Shown here: piece by piece, positions 1 to 14,819 of the stretch
How positions within the stretch are numbered: position 1 is the stretch's first letter
Layout: every line of letters begins with the position of its first letter
Notes under the pieces: model-generated
Seen by the model: the letters and a program-made list of their open reading frames with translations, nothing else
Databases searched by the model: none
What the model was told of the DNA's origin: nothing
Position numbers and translations under genes: made by a program
Assembly: GCF_036417845.1 (NCBI RefSeq)
Contig: NC_089980.1
Location: 50,528,501-50,592,500, forward strand
Direction of reading: 5' to 3'
Length of the DNA: 64,000 nt
Source of the DNA: Apteryx mantelli
Lineage: Eukaryota > Chordata > Aves > Apterygiformes > Apterygidae

Positions 1-3000
1 GCCTGTTTTCTTATTGCCATGAGAATCTCCTGGCTTTTTGGGATGCTCCCTGGCCATGGACTTTCAGACTGTGAGATGAGCTTATCCATGGTGAAGCAGG
101 TGTGAAGGCATCACCATTTAGTACCAAAAGATGTGCATCTGCCATTTCCTCCAGCACCTGAGAGGAGTTCTGTAACTCCTGAATGACATCTTGAAATGCC
201 ATATAAGGGAGAGAGAATGCCAGGGGTGAGAAGGAGGTGGGAAAAGTGGAGTATTACATGTGCTTGGTTACCAAAAACTCTGTCGTGCTGGCCTAACCTT
301 GTTTTTCCCCCATGCTGGGGGTTGCAAAAAGCTCTGCTTTGTAATTAATGCAGGCTTTATCAGAGACCATGAAAGTTGAGGGTTTGCATTTGGACGGTAG
401 CCTCTGTCAGGGAAGTTGGTGGGAGAACTGCGGGTTGTAGGAAGGATGAGTTTCGAGCAGCTGCTGAACCACTTTTGTAACTAGTTGGTTGGCTAAAGAG
501 CTAATTTTGTTTAGAGTGTGTGACACTTCTTCATATTCTTCCATGAAAGACGAAGCAGAGCTCCAGAAAGCCAAAGCCTGTTTGGGATTTGTGAACTATT
601 TACTTGCTATTTGTTTAGAGAGGCATAAAAAGCAGTTGTTCACCCAACATCCCCAGATGTTTGTAGCTGGTTGTGTAGGTGGTTCAGGCAGGGCCTGAAC
701 CTGAGCCCACCAGACTCAGTCCTGGCCTAAAGAAAAAAGCTGTCCTAGGAACAATCTTGGTGCAGCCCCACATTCCTTTTGGCATGCCATTTGCAGCCCC
801 ACTGCATGTGGAGCTCTGGGCTTTACCTACACCTAATCTCAGGCAGGAGGAAAAGGTCTCTTGTTAATTGAAAAATACTGTAAATTCCCATCAGTGCCAG
901 CAAAGGCAGTGAAGCCCAGTGGATTAAATTGCTGTATGATATTTAAAAAGGAAAGCATTAATATTCCTGTAAGGTTACCCTTTTCTTCAAAATTTCTATT
1001 AGCTATTTTCCATCATGCAATTATGGATTAATTAGTTCCTAACACTTTTTAATATATCAATGTTTTGTAATGGTTTAATTTAGCAAAGAGGAGGTGCAGT
1101 CCATAACACTGCTGTTATGAGTACATTCATGGACAGTGTCAGGAAGGTCATTTAGATTACAGAGACAGTCTCCAGTCATTGCTCAGCACTCAGTTCTCCC
1201 GGGTGTGTGTGAACCACAACTGCATTTATAAATCCCTTGCTGCACTTCTAGAGGATCTGGCAAGCAGCTTTAGATTAGGTTTTGGAAAAAAATATTCCTG
1301 TTCTACAAACAATATAATAGAGAATATTTGGCAATTTTGACTCTAAATTTGTACTTCCTGAATGACAGACAACAAGCAAGACCTGAACAGTAAGACTTCC
1401 ATGCACTAAAGCAGAACTACAAGCTCTGAACTATAAGCCCCACAGGAATTTAAGCAGGATGGGATGGCAGGATGGGACAGTTCACAACATGAGCCACATC
1501 CTGGCTTCAGAAGGATGCAGAGCAGACTTCCCTATCACATCTGAAGTTGTGAAAATCGGAAAATAAATATAAATATTACTTCACCATCAAAAAGCAAAAT
1601 AAAAACCTTCAAATATAAAGAACCTAGCTTTGTTGTCAGACATACTTTGTATTGTATTTTGTCTTGGTGTGTCTATATTTAGAAATTCTGCTATCTTCAT
1701 GGTTTCTGTTTTATCAAATAATGCCAATATTTTGATACTAAGATGAACTGATAATTTAAAGGCCATTTAAAATAAAACAGAGTCAGGCTTACAGCCACCA
1801 AAAGATCAAAATCATTCTCTTTTACCGTCTTTCTGTGCTCTTTGGTATTGCAAAGCTCAGGGAAAGGTAGGTGATTAAAAAAAACCCTCTCAAAATGTCA
1901 GCTACCACACTGCAATGTGTATTATTCATCATGAATGTTTTATATAGGAGATGTTCACCAGTCTGGCTGGTTCATTAGCTCTGGGTTGTGCAATACCCAA
2001 CTACAGAGTTGGCCTAATTTTCATAGGTGCTTACAGCTCATAAAGAAGTCTGTGTAATCTTGCATTTGATGTACTGTTCTGTAAATCAGGCCAGCAGCTT
2101 TCAATAGGGATAGTAATTAAAAGGAGAGTGGTGATATGATGTTTAATTTGTGTGATAAATAAGCCTGAATGTAAGTAGGGATATATTCCTGCTGCCCAAT
2201 GGTTCTACCAGCTACTGACATATCTAGTCAGAGGAAATAATGTTCTATAACAAAAACTGCAATTTTTTATACATATAAATATAAATATATATATACCCTC
2301 TAAACCCAGTGCACAGTCAGTTTGTTATTCCACCGTCCCAGCACACTGTCCTCTACCTCCTTAACCTTCTTCCTCCATGGTCACTGTTTCCAGTCCAGAA
2401 CCCATAGTCCCTGGTCTTTCTGCTGACTTCTACCATGCATCCCTGTCCTCCTACCCTAAACTGAGACCGCAGCTCAACTCCTTCAGCTACTAAAGCCTCA
2501 ACAAGCCTGTGGCATGTGCATCACCCATAGCCTCTTCCTACGTCTTGAACCAGCAAGGCAGTTCCTGAGCTGCTTTTAGCTCCTGAAATGAGCTGGTCCA
2601 AAGCAACAGCTTCAATTACCACTGCAGTCACACACAGTTTTAAAACTTCTGGTCCTTACAATGACTCTGATCATCCTGGCAGAATATTTCTTAGGAAGTA
2701 AAAGAAGAGAATAGTTTGACTTACCCACATCAGAGAGATACGGGTAATTACTAGATGGGAGCTTAGTATACAGAAAAACTGCAGCTCTGAAGCCCTTTAT
2801 GCTTTTCTGGGGAAGTGAGGATTTACTGCTGCTTCTTGGGGAAAGAAGTAGAGTTTAAGCTACTGCTCTATGGGGGGATCATTGCCATTACCAATAGAAG
2901 TTACAGCCCCAAAGAGTACATGATACACACACAGGCCTGGACTGACTCCCTCTGTTCAAACAGCTCTGCTAGATGGTAGTAGAAGTATCAACATCAGGCC

Positions 3001-6000
3001 ATTTGCATTCTCATTTTCCCCTTTCACAGGCACACAAGGATCTTGCTCCCAAATATGCAGCCAGCTGCTGAGGGAAACATATTTTCTTCAGATTCAGATG
3101 AAAAGCTTGCATGAAATTAGCATTATTTTTATTGTATGTCATTTGCTTATGTAAAATTCTAACAAAACAAGAAGCTTGCATTATTACTAGACTAACCATT
3201 TAAGAGCCATACACATATATTTTGAGTCCTGTCTGTTGTTTTTTAAGAGGCAGTTCTATAAACAAAAACTACTCTCATAATTTGTAGACCATTAAGAATA
3301 ACTGAGGAAAGAGAAAAATATCTGAAAAATCACTGAAGGGATTGTTGACACGTTCCCAGCAGGAACCAGCATAAGTTTCAGTATTGGTAAACAGTGATCT
3401 CTTGCTTATCAAAATTCTTTGAAAGTGTTAAAAGTATATTATTATGAGAGGATAATCAAAATACATAATTTACAGTTGTTTAAACTCTTGATTTTCAAAT
3501 TTTTCAGTATGCTGGTATGACAGCTGTACTGGAAGGAGATTCAAGCCAAAATTTATAGATTCTGTGCTGAGACAGCTCTACCAGAAAAAATGACACATTG
3601 TCTCCCAATTTTCAGGTCAGACTCCACTCCACTTCTGCTCTTATTCTGTTTGCCTTGTTGTTTACCACCACTAGTGTCTGGGTGATGGTCCACCTTCATA
3701 GACCGTTGTGAGAAGCTCTCCAGCAGCTATCTCAGCTGAGTGCCTCCATGGATCTGCTGCATTTCCAGCCAGGATCCTTAGTTTTGTTTCTAACTTCCTG
3801 TTAATTTCCCCACTGAACCCTACTCATTGTATCCCTGATGGTCCCTTTCTAATTACTCCTAACATAACTTACTCTAAATGGCTCTTTCCTTCATTTCCAT
3901 CATACTTGTCATTAATCCCATGGCCAGGAGTGGTGCTCTTATACCAAAAGATATGCTGTTGCCTTGGGAACCTTGCTTCCAAACTGGTTGAGCTAGTCAG
4001 ACTCAAGCCTTGATAGAAATAAGATGTTTCTAGATGGTGTGGCGAGATTAGGATGACTGGCTGCAACCTTTGAACAAGAGTTACACACCATGAATCTTAT
4101 GCCAACATAGACGCTGCAGACTCCCCACGGAAAAGGTTGGATCTAAGGAAAACCTAAAGAAACTACATAAATCGGCAGTGTGACAAACAGAATTCAAGGC
4201 ATATGAACTTTGCCTAGTTTAAAGATTAACAAATCATAATATAGATTTTATTGCAGGTAGTAATAACTTCGCAAAGATTGGAGAACTGGCTTAGATTTTT
4301 TATTAGAAATGTTGTTTTCTTTTTAAATAGGTACAACTAATTCCAGTCCAGAGTGAAGGAACCGGAGTGTGTTTCAATTCATGTATCTGGATGTTCATCA
4401 CGCTTTTTCTCAAAAGGGGAAAAAGAACTATGGTAACATACTGAAGTAAAGCACTGATAAGTAGAGTACAGTAAAGTACTGATAAGAAAAAAATAAATAC
4501 AACCTTTTAGAATATATACAAAAAATACTCCCCCCTCCCAGTGTTGAAACGTAGTAAATGAGAGTTCAATTAAAGAGGAAAAAAAAGCAGACTACATAGG
4601 CATGTATAACTTTAAAAGTCTGAAAAATACAGCAGAAAAAAAACATAAAAAACAGAGCAGAACAGGAAAAAAAGAAGGGTCCTTCTTCTGATTTTTTTCA
4701 TATATGCTTTAAAACTGAATTGTATTGCAAGTAGTTAGAGATTGGCTTCAAATTAAGTGATATCCACTGCTGATTAACAAACACTTCTTGTTTAGAAGAT
4801 GCCTAGGAAGACAATGGTTCGAAGAAATAAGAACAACAACATGGCTGTAAGCATGAAAAATAGGAACAGGACCAAAATGCATACTTAAAACTCAGATGTT
4901 CCAAATTTAAGGATTGTTCCACTTTGATGTCAGTCTTTCAATTCTAATGTATCTTCCAAGAAAGCCAAAATCGGAGATCAGCTGATTTATTCTCCTGTAT
5001 GTACTTGTTATTTCAGATGTTCGTCCCTGGATGTAATACAAAGCAAGCATAGAAATGTCTGAAAAGGTTCTGAAAATAGCCTTTGAAAGCCATTTTGATG
5101 GCTTCTACAGCTATTGAACACTCTAAGTAAATTAATACAAGATTTAATGTCCTGCATAGTTCAGCAGTGAGTGTGCTATCTTCACTGGGAAGATGAGCCA
5201 ACAAGTGTGCCATGAGCTGACCAATGTGCCGTGTAGAAAAATAGGATGGATCTTGGCAAAGAAATTTGGACTGATTCCAGTTTTCCCACTGTTAAGTTAT
5301 ACTACAGTATAGCCTCAGTGTGCAAAAAGGAACTTTTAGCACTAGCCTTATAAAACTGAGTCCTAACTTGTTGGTATGCAGCTAGGTCTCCACTAATGCC
5401 CTTAACTGGTGATTGTCAATCAATCAAAATTAGTGCTCCATTCTGTAATGTTACTATAGAAGGAACAGGAATTTTAAAATTTGGACTCTACAGTTATTCT
5501 GGGAAGCTGTCCCACTGTCTTGTGATAGTTTAGGAAGAGATAAAAAGGTTCTTTTTATCTTTTAGATAAACTTAATATGCATGGATTAAGGATGCCTTAT
5601 AAGTCTTGAAAATTAATAAATGTGCTTGCTTCTGATGGCACATTCTGCTACATAGACATTCAGAGATTTTTGAGATCAGCATGCTATATTATATCAACAA
5701 TTCCAGGAGTTTCAGAAAATCTTTATAACTTGGGAAGGGTTGAAGGCATGTCAATATACAGAATGTCACAAACTCCATGCATAGCTGCATGCATCTTTCT
5801 TATCTTTGAAGTCAGCTGAAGTTGTGCATAGTCTTTTTAATGAGAAAAGATTTTTTTGTTTGTTTAAATGTAAGGATTTAAATAGAAAAGTATTAATTAG
5901 AAAGTTGTAGTGGCACTTTAAGGATAGATATGTTTTTGATAGAAAAATTTTAAGATGAAAGAATAGGTAAATTCCCTACCTTTCGTTGAGATTCTAGTTG

Positions 6001-9000
6001 CAGAAAGGTATTTTATTAAGGAGTATCATGGAGAAGTAAAATATATGTTTGTGGTGAATACAAAGACATTTCCTGTAAGCTGATCTGCTAGATATATGGG
6101 AATAAGTGCCCAGGATAAAGAACACACACACACACAAAAAAAATTCCTGTGGATTTAGAGGTGCTCTGAGAAGGTCAAGGTCATCATCCTGAACTTGAAT
6201 TTGTCAAAGAAGTTGAAAGCTTTTAAGTCTATAATGAGTTTGAAACTTTGATTGATGTCCTTCTTTGGGTATAGCTCACAGGAATCATAATTTTATAATG
6301 CTATAGAATAATCTTTGTTGTATTTGGTTATACAGAGGTGATCAAACTGCGATCTGCTCATATTTAGTGTCTTCCTCTGATGCTTTGAATTGTCTTATTC
6401 CTCTCTACTGACTACAAAGTCTTCTAGACTAAATTAGTCGCACAAATTAGAGAACACATTAAGATGGCTGGGGTTTTCTCCCTGCAAAAAGTCCTTTCAA
6501 TTGAATCAGGCAAAATCTAGGTCAGTGCTTGAAAGGAGTCTGTGAGCACTCCACATAGCTTACAGTGCAGTTATCAGCAATAAGTGTAAATGCTTGACCT
6601 ACAAATCCACAGCTCAGCTTCCGGTTTTGACCATGTTGAAGCCACTTACAGGCAGCAGCTACTCTCTGATGGACCCACTTTGATCACAGCCTCTGGCTGG
6701 AGATGTCACATAGGTGCTGCCATTTCCTGAAGCTTGAAGTTTGGTCCAAAGGGTTTTCTAAAGAGCCTTCATGCTTGGAGTGGCTTCTATGACCTCTGAC
6801 ATACAAATAGTTCCCCTGTGTCCCAGCATTTTCCAATGAGAAAATAGCTTGAACTGAGCCTGTCTGATAAAGCTGTTTCAAATTATTACTGATGTTCTCC
6901 ATATATTTTCTAAAGTAGGTGATTCAGGAAGCTTGACACTTTCCTTTTTACCATCTAATGCATGTTTATTGCAATTTACAATTTGTACAGAAATTTTTAG
7001 CATATAGCTATTTTACAGTGTTGTAATCATCCCACAGTTATCCAGTTCTCTTTGTTTTCTTGTTAGGGACAAGTATAAAAAATAAATTCAGTATCTTTAG
7101 AGTCAAAGCTGATTTTATCCTTTACTCATTCATAATTATCCTATTTTATGTATTAGATTTTTTTGCTAGATATATATTAATAACATCCACAGAGGAATAT
7201 TTAAAATATCTATTTGACCTCTTGGATAATGTAAGTATAGGATTCCTGAAAGTCATTGCTACATCTAACTTTATGAGCTCCCCATTTGAGTGCATCTTTT
7301 AGAAGGACACCAATCTTAACTGCAAATGATGAAGAATTTGTCATGTTTCTTGATGATCACCCTCACTGTCTCACTATTTAATACTGCATCTAATTTCCAG
7401 TTTGAACTCTGCTAATTTCAGATTTCAGTTGTTGGTTCAAATTAGGGCTATCCATAAAATGCCTTCATCCTCCTATAACGTCATGAGCTTGACATTGTGC
7501 AAGGTGTAGAGAGCAGGTGAAGGAAACAAAGGGCTGCTGAAGCCTAATAGAGGCAGGTGTTAGGATCTGATGAAAAATCCTCACAAACATCTCTCTTTTG
7601 ACAGTTGGTCACAGTCCTAAGTGAAGCCTTTTCCTTCCCCCCTAGGAACAGCAACAAAAAGAGGTGTTTATAGTTCCCTCTCATGGCAAAGCCATTTTCT
7701 TCCCAGCATTTGTGGATTCTTGAGGCCGTGGAAAATCATGTGCCCCATTACCATTTAATTCTTCTTCCCATAGGGATAGATATAACCTAGAGTGAACTTG
7801 TCTGCAACAGAAACATTATTTATTTGAATTAGACTAACAAAATAGTGCACAACTTCTCACTTATATTTGATGTGCAACTGTTCAAAATCAGGCCCTGAAA
7901 TACAAAATTTAGATGGCATCTAATCCAAAACGTTGTTTTTCTGCATCTAAACTACATTTGAAAAGTCTCTTATCTCAAATACTTGCTCAGTTATCCCCAC
8001 ACACCCAATGTTTGGGACATGAAATTTTGTTTCAACATTTAAAATTATTTGAAGTTCATTTCATTTATTTAAAAAGCAAAAAGCAGAAGGAGAGCAAATT
8101 TGTTTTACTATGCAAACAGGTGTCAGCTATGGAACATGAACATTTTATTATTTTATAAAGACCATAAGATAGTAGCAATTTTCTGTTACTATACTAACAC
8201 AGGCAAAGAGCTTATTGTTGATGATCATTCAACTTATCCAGCTCCTGAATTCCTCTGAAATAAAGATGAATGTCTACAGAAAGATTGTATTCTGATAACA
8301 TAGTGAGTTCTCTGATACAGATAAGCTGAGGGGTATGTAATTTATGTACCATCATGTGAGTTATAACTACTCTGGGGAAAACTGAATGGGACTAAATGGG
8401 GTTTACTGTCATTTTCAGAAGTCCCTCCCAGTGTATAAAAAGCACAAGTTCACACATGTGATCTTTCAGAACTAATAACTTCCTTCTATTTTTTTCTTCG
8501 AAACTTTGGTATGTGTGAAATGCTACAGGATAAAAATAGAGAAAGAAAAAATATTGTAGATAACAGCCTGCAAAATGGCCTCAAGAGCAGTGGAAAAATG
8601 GACTCAGGAAACAGTGTATCAGATATTACTCTGATGCTACACCTGAGCGTAGCCAAAAGACCAATAAGAGGACATGCATAATATATTTTTAACATGTCCT
8701 AATGTAGTAATAAGAACAGAACTTTAATTCTCTCATTCCTTACTAGGAAGCCTCTGTTTCTGAAACCTACCCTCAAATTTACCTTTGCTGCAGTCTGTTG
8801 CACTTCAGTTTTCCTTCTGCACTGTGAAAGCAATGAGAGGAAGAAAACTAAGGTTCTCTTTTTATTACTTGCTTTGGAACGGGCTGCAAAAATATTTCTC
8901 ATATCTTCTTATTGGCCTCTGGCCACGCTCAAATTCAGAAGTGCAATATCTAATATAGATCTTTTGAGTATTATATGCTACAGCTGAGGAGGTTTCTCAG

Positions 9001-10807
9001 ATTAAAATGCCTCTTCTTTCTCTGACAACTTTAGTCATTGAAATAAATTGCAACATTTTGTTTTCCTCCAGTCGAAACTCCGTTTTTGGTATTATATCCC
9101 AAATTAACACATATTCTGAAGTTATTGCTGTGAAGGGACTTGCTAGTTGATAAGAAATGAAACTCGCTGATTGTAAATGCCAACAGTACCAGTAGAAGAT
9201 TACTGAGTATAAGTTTTTGTAAGCCTCTTTTCTGCTTCTGTACAGTATTGCAGGAGAACATCTCAGATGGGTATAAAAGGCAAATTCAGATTGTTCTCCC
9301 CATAATGGCAAGTAAAATACATTGAGGAAATCTTTCCTTTGTCAGATAGTAGACAAGATTACACTGACTCAGACACTTATATTAATTCTTGTGCACACTT
9401 AGAAGATACTGGGCAAACAACCAAAATCCGTTACCTATGGGGCATTGTTAATCATTGTAGAGAGTATTCATATATTAATCAGTTCCAGGGAAGGGAAAAT
9501 ATATTAAGAATACTTTGTAAGAGATTTATTTATGATAGCAGCTCAGTACTTGCAGCTTAAATAAAAATAATGTGGCTGCATGTCTTTGTTGCAACCACAT
9601 GGAAGTAAAGGGCATTATACTACCGATCAAAACTGATGTATTGTCTTTAGTCTTTATTTCTGAGAGTAGTATTATTATTACTCTCTAGTAGTATTAGATG
9701 TTACTTTAAGTAGCATAATTCTCTAGGAACTCACATAATTGGACTGATGAATGTAAATTTTTTCAAGGTATTTCTCCTGGCCCTAGGAACATTCAGCAGC
9801 GCTATTGTTTAATATGGTTTTAAGTGTTGTTTTACATGTTTCCTGAGTGTGTATTAAAAGAATTCCACAAGTTTGTATTTATTTTGCTGATGATAGTGGC
9901 AGTCCCACAATCTGTGTTATGACAAATATAATAAAAATTTGCTTGGCTACACAGGGCCAAAGAACTACCCAGGAAGCTTGTATAACTTTTCCCTAGTGCC
10001 AAAAGGCCCCTCCCAGCAATGATGCCTGTTGCTTTTCCTGACTCTCTCTGATAAAATGGATTGCAGAAAGAGGTTGGCAGAAGGACAAATCTTGACAAGA
10101 AAAATATGATCTTGAACTATTTCTGCACCTGTCCACTGGGGGTACCCAGACTCCAGAGGAAACAATTAATAGGCTTGAGAGTTACTGGGCTGCTTACTTC
10201 TCATGCGTGAGGAGGAGATACAGAAAGATTGTCTTGCATGAATGCAAAATCTAGCTCATTAGAGAATCTTACAAACCAGCAATGTCCACAGAAACAGCAA
10301 GAAACTTCACACTTTATCCCCAGACTGATGTCATTATGTATCTTTTTGCTCAGTATGGTATTACTAGATCAATGGGGCTGCTGGCATTAATACAAAGAGC
10401 AGCTTGGTTTTTTTTATGAATTTACTCCAGTATGACTTAAACCTGATAAAGAATTCATATCCCCTGTGCAGATGGGAAAGATTACTGGGTTACCAAACAC
10501 AGGCGATGTAACAGTCAAACCTGTGTCAAGGAAACAGGAATATCTCTCTGTTAATGCACTGTCAGTAGCATTTTCTTTTTTTTTTTTTTTCTGTTGCTAT
10601 GTGTCTGCAATTCTTCTGAATTTGCATGGGGTTAAAATTAAAAGATATGCGTGTTTTTACTCCAGATGTTACTGATATTTTTCTACCTAATATGGAAATG
10701 CACACACACAAAGTGTCTGGGTCACCATATCTCTCTGTTGTCCGATTGTTATAATTACAGCTGATACTTCAGTCAGGTATCCTAAAAATTGTAGGGGACA
10801 TAGATTC
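1..10807. other. Upstream intergenic DNA, no gene seen
   Basis: This stretch is AT-rich and carries scattered stops in all frames. The longest open frames are about 60-105 codons, which is expected by chance, and none shows a domain I recognise. There are short simple repeats, such as a (CA)n run near 6123-6136 and an AT-rich run near 2272-2296. I see no tRNA, no CpG island and no convincing exon with splice signals. It lies 5' of the PLD5 first exon and could hold distal regulatory elements, but nothing in the sequence alone shows this. Confidence 0.6.
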
Positions 10808-10844
10808 AATTAATGAACACCCAGAACATGGGTGTTCATTAATT
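10808..10844. repeat. Perfect 16-bp inverted repeat (hairpin)
   Basis: The arms at 10808-10823 and 10829-10844 are exact reverse complements, separated by a 5-nt loop (gaaca). The arm core contains TTAATGAACACCC. No flanking mobile-element signature was found. It could form a cruciform or an RNA hairpin. The stem is shorter than a typical pre-miRNA. Function is unknown. Confidence 0.85.
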
Positions 10845-13261
10845 CATACCATTCAAATACATGCCTGAGGGGCTGAGAGCGCCTTCCCTTCCAAGCAAAG
10901 TTTGATTATTGTCACTACTAAGACTGCCAATGTTGTGGCAGCTACATATTACAAAGAAGAAAACCCCAAAGGATCAGATAATGATGATATGGTGTACCTT
11001 CTCTGGATATAGCAATTTTTTAAATGTAATTCACACTACTGCTCAACATAGGGGCCAGTCTATTGCTGATGTTTTTGTATCCTATAGCTTGCATTTTTTT
11101 CATGCTAAAAGGTGCAGTTCTCTTGTTTGAAGAGTCCTGTGCCTTCCACCCTTTGGCTATCCAGTCTTGTCCATCTTACAGCCAGCAGCTCAAGAAGCTG
11201 GACACTAGTTTGCACTTTACTGAAAGTGGCTTTTAGGGTATCCCTGAAGCACTTTCTTGGACAACTACAGTTCTCATCACCTCATTTCTAGTTTGTAATA
11301 ATGTCCTCAGATTTGACTTGTGAAGTTAATACCATAATACTCTGGGAAATAGAAGAATAAGAGCTCTCAGAATAAGAGCACTGCTGTATTTGACTGCGGA
11401 GGACAGAAGCTGTGAGAAAACTGGCATGTTGATTTGATGGTCTGGAGTTTGGGAGGTTTTTTTGCATTTTTATTGCTGCAGAAAAAAAAAACAATATAAA
11501 ACAGAACCAAAACTTCCCAATTCATTATCAAGTGTAAACAAATTTGCCTTCCTCTATCTAAAATGTATAGACTTCCGCATACATAAACAGCAGAATCTAA
11601 GAGACAAAAGAAGTTCCTCACTGGTAGAAACCCTCTTTCCCTTACTGTTGTTGGTTTCATTTTCAAAAAAAAATAAGCATCATTTGAAACGTGTTCTTTT
11701 CTCTTGGTCAAGAGAAACATGGGATTAAATTTAATATGTGATGCTTATGCCTCAGTTTGGATATCAGGAAAAGGACTCTAAGAATCAGGCCCACGGTTAT
11801 CATATACCCATATTTAAACAAACTCAGCTGAGCATTTTGCATAACATCTACCCAGGAAAGAATGTGCTTTGCTTTAGAGTTCCTTTTATTCTATGAGCCC
11901 AAGAAGGACCTTTAGTACTAGTGGTGTTTCTGAATGACATTGAAACCTCCAGACACTAAGACTGAGGATCTGATATTAGAAGCATCCGTAGTGCTTGCTC
12001 CTGAGCTTGTTACATAGCTGCTCTGTTCTCAGGTATGCAAAGGTGTGTGATACACTAGGATAATCACCACCACTCAGGAAGATGTTAGGGACAAGAATAG
12101 CAAAGAATTATCTATGACCTTTCTAATGTAGACGTTTGCTGTGCTTGAGTCACCTGATATAGCAGAATCCTCAGCACGGCTGCTGACTGAAATAGAGATA
12201 AACCTGCTTTTTTTGAGTGCATCTATGGAAGTTGAATAGTAATCATCTATGGGGAAGGAGAAATCACTTAACATTTAGCTCCTGAGGTACATGAGTACAT
12301 CTGTAATTGTGCATAATTTCCAGTGTACAAGAATTTATAAGGTAGCAGTTCAATAAACTGGACCTAGTAACACGTACCAACAATTATATCACATTATCAG
12401 AATTCCAGCTCCTTCTCATTTTCTGTTGTTGATTCCTAATGAGCCTCACTTACTAGTCAGGAATGAAATCAGGTTTATTACAAATTGGTGGTAAAGTGCA
12501 ATCCAGTAAAGAAATTACCCAAGAACCTTAGTAATATCAGCATCCTAAATTATCTACTATACCACTTGAGTGAGTATTTTTCTACCATCTTTTTCATCTG
12601 GCAGGAGAAATGCATAAAAACCTAATCAGATGTGGTACCAGCCATGAAAAATATGCCAGTGATACTTTCATTGGTGTTTTAATTCGCTATGTTTCTGGTA
12701 CTAGTATTATTGAATGATTAACTTGAGTATAGCTTAGTAATATTGTTTTAGCTAATCAGAGTGGATAGAAAAAACACCTGCTTCAGCTTTACCCAAACCC
12801 ATATTGAATAGAACAAAGAACTATCTTTGCAAATTACTTTTCCATAATCACTCTAATTGGTCCTTTTTAATTGGGGAACTAAAACTGTTGCCTGTGCAAT
12901 AGTGAGTGCAGGTACAATATGCATGCTGTGATGGCAGTGGAGAGGAAGGTGAGAGATTGCATAGGCCTTTCAGTGTCAAGTGACCAAACACATATGTATT
13001 ATATAGGACAATGATAATGAGGAGGATATGGTCATGTCAGCAGTCCCTACTTCCTCCATCGCTTTCTCAGTACATCTTCTGTAGGTGTGAGAAATGCTTT
13101 ACTGTTTTATGGATTCAGAAATATCACTGTGAGTTAGAGTTAGAATTTGCCCATCATAAGAGGTGACGCAGCAACAGCAGTTTTCCTAGGTCTCCCTAAA
13201 CCACTGATCTTTACCCGTAGCTAGTGATGTCTCCCTTTCTCAAGGAAGTCCTTCCCAGAAC
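10845..13261. other. Intergenic DNA, nothing recognised
   Basis: This is AT-rich non-coding DNA. An antisense frame of 117 codons at 11367-11720 has no recognisable motif and is rich in low-complexity residues, so I do not call it a gene. No RNA gene or promoter was seen. Confidence 0.55.
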
Positions 13262-13362
13262 ATGGTCCTGGGCAACGGGCTCCAGGTGACCTTGCTTGAG
13301 GGGTGTTGAACTACATGATCTCCAGAGGTCCCTTCCAACCTCAACCATTCTGTGATTCTGTG
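13262..13362 (+). mobile_element. CR1 LINE 3'-end fragment
   Basis: This about 100-bp remnant matches the 3' end of the CR1 copies elsewhere in the window. It contains a diverged version of the segment that spans the ORF2 stop (CAGGTGACCTTGCTTGAG), then GATCTCCAGAGGTCCCTTCC, and it ends in two copies of the ATTCTGTG octamer at 13347-13362. It is heavily 5'-truncated, as is usual for CR1. Divergence from the young copies shows it is older. It is not coding. Confidence 0.9.
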
Positions 13363-14819
13363 AAGTGTTAAATCAGCTTTGGAGGATGGAAAATGATAGG
13401 AAGAAAAGAGAAGGCAGAGATAACTTTGTACATTCCCTATTGGCCAGTCTTGGGGGTAGCAGTTTTTGTTCTGTATCTGTCTTTAGAAATGCATGGGTTA
13501 AATCACAGTGCCATCCAGAAGTTCACAGAAAATGTAGGCAAAGTCTTTCAGTAAAATAAGAGATGTTGCTAGCAGAATGTAAAAAAAGATTTTGTAAAAT
13601 AGACATCATTTTCATGTAAAACTACTTTCAGGTTGAATAATGACTATTTCTGCCGTTTTTTTTGTTGTATATGTTACTTTCTGACAATATGAAAAATACC
13701 TTGCCATTCAAAAATCACATCTTTGAAGACTTCAAGGACAGTACAGAAAGACTGTAAAGGCCTGTTTATACTGATCTCCATAAAAATAGAACTGTGCTAC
13801 GTTCTGTATGGGATGTCTTCCCTTTGGAGACTTGGATAGAATACAGCTCATCAAATGTAAGATAAAAATCCTGAAGTTCAATGCAGAAAAAGATTTCATG
13901 ATTTTCTTCCTTATTTTTCCCACCTAGAATAATTTATAATCCTGTTCAATCTCAGAGGAAGACAGCAAAGAAATTTTTGGGTTCAAATCTCAGCTGCTTG
14001 AAAATGAAATTTTAATTTGTATACCAGGAACCAGGAGTAGACAAAAGAAACTGCTCACCTAGAATCTCACAGAGATTGCTTAGATCTTGGTCATTCCATC
14101 TAATATGTAACTGCATTTGTATTAAAAAACTATCTAGGGGTTTCTTGAACTGCAGTGTAGTTGGATTATTAGTCACTGATCATCAGTAGTAGTTAATGGC
14201 CCATCTATTTTAAGGTCATTTATGTGAATTTATTAAGCATAAAAACAATAGTAAGACACAGAAAGTCACTGAAGAAAACTGCAAAGAAACATCTGCATCT
14301 TTTTTATTTCATTATGATTTTGAATTACATTTTAATCACTTTAGTAGGAATTTCATTTTTTTAGTCCAGAAATGATTACTTAGATCATTACAAGTTCTGA
14401 CTACTTAGGAAATGGACAGAAGCTCAGCTAACATCATCTGTCCACAAAAAACACGTCTGCTTTATGACTTTAAAGTGAATAAAGGTGAATGTAGAGAGAA
14501 AGGTGAAAGTATTACCTTGCTTTGCAAGATTGTCAGCAATCTATCATTTCTTCAGAAAATTCACAAGTACTTTGAGCTTGGTCCCTCTTTTATTCTGTGA
14601 AGCTATGTCCTACTTCCTCTTTTGCATCTTCAGGGCAGAAGGACAAAAGGCACCAAAAAATGAGATGGAGCTTGGATGTACATGGTAAGACCTGTGTGTT
14701 AAAATTAATGGGATCCACAGAGAGGAAAGTGCCATAGGCAGCAATGGGAATAAAAGGCTATTTGCTTTCCTTCTGCAAAAAGGAAAGCTCAGCAACATAA
14801 ACAATGTGCTGCTGCTGCT
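13363..14819. other. Intergenic DNA, nothing recognised
   Basis: AT-rich sequence without a plausible coding exon. Open frames are short and lack motifs. Confidence 0.55.

Noticed and set aside
11..202. 63-codon minus-strand frame that reads rather protein-like at its start
   Set aside because: It is short, near the window edge and not recognised. There is no second exon or splice site to support it.
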